Below the pieces are notes generated by a model. It worked only from the letters and a program-made list of their open reading frames with translations, had not been told where the DNA came from and made no database searches. Both the position numbers and the translations under genes were made by a program. Shown one piece after another: positions 6,652 to 8,614 of a DNA stretch of 8,614 nt. This DNA comes from VGJJ01 sp964480705. Its GTDB lineage: Archaea > Iainarchaeota > Iainarchaeia > Iainarchaeales > VGJJ01. Positions within the stretch are counted from its first letter, which is position 1; each line of letters opens with the position of its first letter. Location: assembly GCA_964480705.1 (NCBI GenBank), contig CAYZPC010000021.1, positions 1-8,614 on the forward strand. Reading direction: 5' to 3'.

Positions 6652-6927
6652 TTTTTTCAACAGAGTCATTTTGTTTCGCAGAATTTGTTCAACGTGTTCA
6701 CGCGAGAGAGAAATCCGCAACACTTTCCGCGAACTTTTTTGTCCGCGAAGGAGTTTTGTTGGTGCACCAAAAAAATGGGCACACTCTTTGAGGATTTCGT
6801 CATTAGCCTCATTGTGGAGGGGCGGCGAAACAACTTGGACGTGCCAAGCGTCAGACCACTCGTCTTTGTGTGTGAAACCAAATTTTGGCTTGCGCGGATG
6901 AACCACAATCTCAAGGAGGGTTTCCAT
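6649..6927 (-). CDS. DUF167 / YggU (UPF0235) family protein
   Basis: This 92-residue protein matches the DUF167 (YggU/UPF0235) family. It has an N-terminal strand LLEIVVHPRKPK, then HVQVVSPPLHNEANDEILK, which corresponds to the family's apPv-GkANxali motif. RGQKSSRKVLRI follows, the counterpart of sGxxsrxKxvri. The length fits this family of roughly 100 residues. Its biochemical function is not established. In the middle motif the usual Gly before the Ala-Asn is replaced (HNEAN), a modest departure. The ATG at 6927 is favoured because a weak TATA-like CTTATCAT lies about 24 nt upstream and no Shine-Dalgarno is visible. A GTG at 6936 in the same frame would add three residues. The gene lies between an unrecognised gene and dnaG on the same strand, so it may share a transcript with either. 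Confidence 0.82.
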   Translation of the reverse strand: METLLEIVVHPRKPKFGFTHKDEWSDAWHVQVVSPPLHNEANDEILKECAHFFGAPTKLLRGQKSSRKVLRISLSREHVEQILRNKMTLLKK

Positions 6928-6942
6928 CCGAACCACACATTT

Positions 6943-7662
6943 TCAATGATAAGCGTGAAATGATGAACAAGTCCACGAGGACTCGATAATAACACTAGGG
7001 GTGAATGAGTTTAAAAACGGGCGGGAAAAGGATAAAACAGCTAGAAAGGGCAAATTACCGGGTTTTAGGACGCCGGGAGAGTCGCCGAACCGACCATTTT
7101 GTAGGGGGCAAAGCCGCGCGTTTAGAGGTGGGGGAAGGGGGACGTGCTTCCACATGTCTTGCGCAATCTTTTGACGCAGCAACCTAATTTCACGAGAAAG
7201 GGCAAACGTTTCATACCGCACGCGACCCGTGCGTGTAACTAAACCGCGTGAACGCAGATGCGAGTCGCGCGTATGGTCCGTAATGTCATGCGACACCCAT
7301 TTCACCTGAGGAAAATCTTTCTTCAATCGGAGAAGGGCATGAAGCTCGGCTAATTGAACAATGCCAATGCCATTCAACCGAGATGACATGTCGCGGTGCA
7401 AACGATCATACGGATAAAAACTCTCCCAGAAAGCGATTCGATTATCGCGTGAAATATTGAGACGCATGGAACCCAATGGAAGAAAATTGCCGGAGAAATT
7501 TTCCATTGCACCATGAATAAAACGATTCGTAAAAAAGTGACGAGGAGGCAAATCGTGAGGCGCGCGTTTGCTCAAGGATAAACTTACAAATAAAGAGCCG
7601 CCGCCAGATTTAGAAAAATGAGTATCGTACAATAACTCCACACCCCACACTGGCGAAGACAT
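6943..7662 (-). CDS. Unrecognised protein; GNAT-like middle region, uncertain C-terminus
   Basis: I do not recognise this 239-codon open frame. Its first 170 codons look like a real protein: strand-rich to about residue 90, then GIGIVQLAELHALLRLKK, a strand VKWVSHDI and a short helix before RGLV. That order recalls motifs A and B of GNAT acetyltransferases, but the acetyl-CoA loop is not clear and the match is weak. After about residue 172 the composition changes to Pro/Leu/Ser-rich sequence unlike the rest. Two runs of five G (plus strand 7130-7134 and 7137-7141) lie at that point. One extra base there would switch to a frame with a basic Lys/Arg/Pro/Ser tail ending at a TAA at 7055. The ATG at 7662 has a TATA-like box about 26 nt upstream and no Shine-Dalgarno, fitting a leaderless start. 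It is divergent from hjc. Confidence 0.6.
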   Translation of the reverse strand: MSSPVWGVELLYDTHFSKSGGGSLFVSLSLSKRAPHDLPPRHFFTNRFIHGAMENFSGNFLPLGSMRLNISRDNRIAFWESFYPYDRLHRDMSSRLNGIGIVQLAELHALLRLKKDFPQVKWVSHDITDHTRDSHLRSRGLVTRTGRVRYETFALSREIRLLRQKIAQDMWKHVPLPPPLNARLCPLQNGRFGDSPGVLKPGNLPFLAVLSFSRPFLNSFTPSVIIESSWTCSSFHAYH

Positions 7663-7684
7663 GAAAAAGAGAATAAGGGCAGAG

Positions 7685-7692
7685 AATAAATA
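7685..7692 (-). promoter_or_regulatory. TATA box for the gene starting at 7662
   Basis: The minus strand reads TATTTATT, centred about 26 nt before the ATG at 7662, giving a predicted leaderless mRNA. It lies in the 77-base gap shared with hjc on the other strand. The complementary AATAAATA could also act for hjc, with transcription starting near 7715. Confidence 0.55.
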
Positions 7693-7709
7693 GGTAAAGG
7701 AGACGCGCG

Positions 7710-7736
7710 ATTAATAAGTCCAAAAAACAAGAGGAG
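7710..7736 (+). promoter_or_regulatory. hjc upstream signals: TATA-like box and Shine-Dalgarno
   Basis: ATTAATAA at 7710-7717 lies about 26 nt before the hjc ATG at 7740, the leaderless spacing. A good GAGGAG (7731-7736) also ends 3 bases before the ATG. If the mRNA is leaderless, the GAGGAG is unused. If transcription starts from the more upstream A/T box near 7689, a 25-nt leader would carry it. The sequence does not decide between these. Confidence 0.45.
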
Positions 7737-7739
7737 AAC

Positions 7740-8159
7740 ATGACGCACTACAACAAGGGAGCAAACGCCGAACGCGAGTTACTGCAAACACTCTACAACG
7801 CAGGAATGGCCGTTTGCCGCGCCGCGGGTTCGGGAAAAGGAAAAGACATGATTCCAACGCCCGATGCGATTGCACTCACGAATGGAAAAATCTACGCGTT
7901 TGAATGTAAAGCATGGAAAGCGGACAATTTGCACATTTCACACACGCAAATGAATGATTTAGAAAAATGGTGCGCACTCGCGGGGGCCGAATTGGTGATT
8001 GCGTGGAAAATTCCTCGAAATGGGTGGAGATTCATGAAGAAGGATGACTTTCACATTAATGAAAAAAGCTATGCCTTAAACAAAGAAAAAGCGTTTGCAG
8101 TGGGGAAAAAAATTGAACACTTTTTAGTGAAACCGCTCACCATTAACATTGAAAAATAG
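7740..8159 (+). CDS. hjc: Archaeal Holliday junction resolvase Hjc
   Basis: This 139-residue protein is an archaeal Hjc, a dimeric, metal-dependent nuclease that cuts four-way DNA junctions late in recombination and repair. It belongs to the PD-(D/E)XK nuclease fold. The N-terminal NKGANAERELL supplies Glu11 and Arg12, VCRAAGSGKGKD the conserved Arg27 and glycine loop, TPDAIAL the catalytic Asp42, and YAFECKAWK the Glu55-x-Lys57 pair. All correspond in order to the known catalytic residues of Pyrococcus Hjc (Glu9, Asp33, Glu46, Lys48). A family-typical GWRFMKKDDF segment follows. The loop between Arg27 and Asp42 (GKGKDMIPTP) is slightly long. The 30-residue C-terminal extension beyond the core is Lys-rich. 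The gene is the first of the rightward set, divergent from the unrecognised gene at 6943-7662. Confidence 0.93.
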   Translation: MTHYNKGANAERELLQTLYNAGMAVCRAAGSGKGKDMIPTPDAIALTNGKIYAFECKAWKADNLHISHTQMNDLEKWCALAGAELVIAWKIPRNGWRFMKKDDFHINEKSYALNKEKAFAVGKKIEHFLVKPLTINIEK

Positions 8160-8175
8160 GACCAAAAAACAAGGC

Positions 8176-8182
8176 TTTAAAT
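8176..8182 (+). promoter_or_regulatory. TATA-like box ahead of the 53-aa gene
   Basis: TTTAAAT is centred about 27 nt before the ATG at 8206, so a leaderless transcript is predicted. This gives the small gene its own promoter in addition to any read-through from hjc, which stops 46 bases upstream. Confidence 0.5.
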
Positions 8183-8205
8183 GAGGTTCCGCGGAAGAGT
8201 TAGGT

Positions 8206-8367
8206 ATGGAACCATTAGAAGTTATCATCGCAGAATTGGGCCATTTACGCGCCAAACAACCCTCGTATAGGGCAAAAGTTTACTTAGAATGGGCGATTGA
8301 AAATTTGAAAAAATTCCACGCGCTGGAAGTGCATGAAGGCGTGGTAAATCGAAGCAAGAAACAATAG
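8206..8367 (+). CDS. Small orphan protein (53 aa), helical
   Basis: I do not recognise this protein. It starts at an ATG with TTTAAAT at leaderless distance, has 53 codons and stops at a TAG. The sequence MEPLEVIIAELGHLRAKQ followed by AKVYLEWAIENLKKFHALE suggests two amphipathic helices, with a short basic end (NRSKKQ). It has no cysteine pair, no membrane segment and no signal. Composition and codon choice resemble hjc next to it, and the protein-like pattern of hydrophobic residues supports coding. Position suggests co-expression with hjc but no function follows from that. The same frame stays open after the TAG to the window edge, which is discussed as a separate observation. Confidence 0.65.
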   Translation: MEPLEVIIAELGHLRAKQPSYRAKVYLEWAIENLKKFHALEVHEGVVNRSKKQ

Positions 8368-8369
8368 TG

Positions 8370-8406
8370 CGTCGCTTCCGATGCGGGATTCCGCCCCCGC
8401 GCGACG
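8370..8406. repeat. GC-rich inverted repeat with nested stem
   Basis: CGTCGC (8370-8375) and GCGACG (8401-8406) pair perfectly. Inside, GCGGG (8383-8387) pairs with CCCGC (8396-8400), and an alternative GCGG/CCGC tetraloop hairpin (8383-8394) competes with it. The element begins three bases after the stop of the 53-aa gene. On the plus strand a short GATTTT follows, too weak for a clear terminator. It could be a 3'-end structure or part of a non-coding RNA. Confidence 0.45.
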
Positions 8407-8541
8407 GATTTTCGCCAGCCTTTTCTTAAAAGACTGCACCGGCGCAGAGTCACGGCTTCCAGACACAACTCGTTTTTCATCAACACTTTTTTGATAAAAC
8501 TTTTTGAAGTTTACAAAAAAAAAGCGGAAAAAAGATTCAAA

Positions 8542-8600
8542 GAGGTATTGCAGTTAGCAATACCTCGGGGACGACCCGCCGCCCTTTTAGAAAAAGGGCG
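8542..8600. repeat. Cluster of three adjacent hairpins (candidate structured RNA or terminator)
   Basis: A perfect 10-bp stem GAGGTATTGC/GCAATACCTC with a 5-base loop spans 8542-8566. A small CGGG/CCCG stem (8566-8569 with 8575-8578) comes next. A perfect 9-bp stem CGCCCTTTT/AAAAGGGCG with a 3-base loop spans 8580-8600. Such density is unlikely by chance. Read on the minus strand the first stem is followed by T-rich sequence (8541 down to 8514), like a terminator for a leftward transcript. Read on the plus strand it could be the start of a structured RNA. I could not match it to tRNA, SRP RNA or RNase P RNA motifs. Confidence 0.55.
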
Positions 8601-8614
8601 AGCAAAATCGCAGC

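Larger units (their letters stand above)
8368..8614. other. Unassigned tail region with several hairpins
   Basis: No gene can be called firmly in these 247 bases. The first 90 are GC-rich and contain several short stems, including CTGC/GCAG around 8433-8446. The middle (about 8468-8540) is A/T-rich with runs of T (8487-8492) and A (8514-8523). The last 75 hold three adjacent hairpins. The frame of the preceding gene stays open throughout; a TTG at 8491 could start a basic protein (IKLFEVYKKKAEKRFKEV...) running off the edge, but no convincing ribosome binding site precedes it. The long A-run reads as a T-tract terminator on the minus strand, so a leftward gene or RNA could end here. Confidence 0.4.

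Noticed and set aside
6960..6966. ATGATGA on the plus strand resembling the C box of a C/D guide RNA
   Set aside because: No CTGA D box follows within the expected 50-60 bases.
7005..7187. Plus-strand frame of 60 codons with a basic, Gly/Arg-rich product
   Set aside because: It is antisense to the 3' part of the unrecognised gene, has no clear ribosome binding site and no domain; its openness follows from the GC-skewed tract.
8378..8406. GCGGG/CCCGC stem on the minus strand resembling a tRNA T-arm
   Set aside because: The loop is eight bases and lacks the TTCRANY pattern, and no matching acceptor, D or anticodon arms are present.
8280..8486. Two minus-strand frames (8280-8486 and 8284-8466)
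   Set aside because: They overlap the better-supported 53-aa gene and the hairpin region, lack start signals and do not resemble any family.
1..8614. CRISPR arrays, insertion sequences, integrase attachment sites or prophage genes
   Set aside because: No regularly spaced direct repeats, transposase motifs or tRNA-adjacent direct repeats were seen.

Overview
The window reads as archaeal chromosome, most likely from a small-genome (DPANN-type) euryarchaeal-grade lineage. The evidence is an archaeal-type DnaG primase, an archaeal Holliday junction resolvase (Hjc), short pilins with class III (EppA/preflagellin-peptidase type) signal sequences, and an archaeal secretion ATPase with two FlaJ/TadC-type platform proteins. 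Several genes also have a TATA-like box centred 26-28 nt before the start codon, as in archaeal leaderless transcription. The lineage is an inference; no rRNA gene is present to fix it.

Region 1 (about 1-4566, minus strand) is a compact type IV-filament operon. Read from right to left it encodes a VirB11/GspE/TadA-like ATPase, a TadB/FlaJ-like platform protein, a TadC/FlaJ-like platform protein, two 54-residue pilin-like proteins, and a third pilin-like protein cut by the window edge. The genes are packed tightly: two junctions are TAATG overlaps, one gap is 5 bases, and one stop codon lies inside the next gene's Shine-Dalgarno sequence. One ATPase, two platform genes and tiny pilins resemble the archaeal EppA-dependent (Epd) pili and the bacterial Tad/Flp system. 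No prepilin peptidase lies in the window, so processing must rely on a gene elsewhere.

Region 2 (about 4567-5147) starts divergently from the pilus operon. It holds an unrecognised 140-residue protein with two membrane segments and an intervening loop carrying two cysteines. It ends in a hairpin and T-tract that can serve both it and the convergent dnaG.

Region 3 (5148-7662, minus strand) contains, in transcription order, an unrecognised protein with a possible frameshift near its 3' end, a DUF167/YggU-family protein and dnaG. DnaG has an unusually long Arg/Ser/Met/Asp/Gly-rich insert between its TOPRIM core and its C-terminal domain.

Region 4 (7663-8614, plus strand) starts divergently from region 3. 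It has hjc, a 53-residue helical orphan with its own TATA-like box, and a 247-base tail. No gene can be called with confidence in that tail, but it is rich in inverted repeats, including three adjacent hairpins at 8542-8600. The best candidates for something undescribed are the mini-pilin operon with its divergent two-TM neighbour and the structured tail at the right edge.
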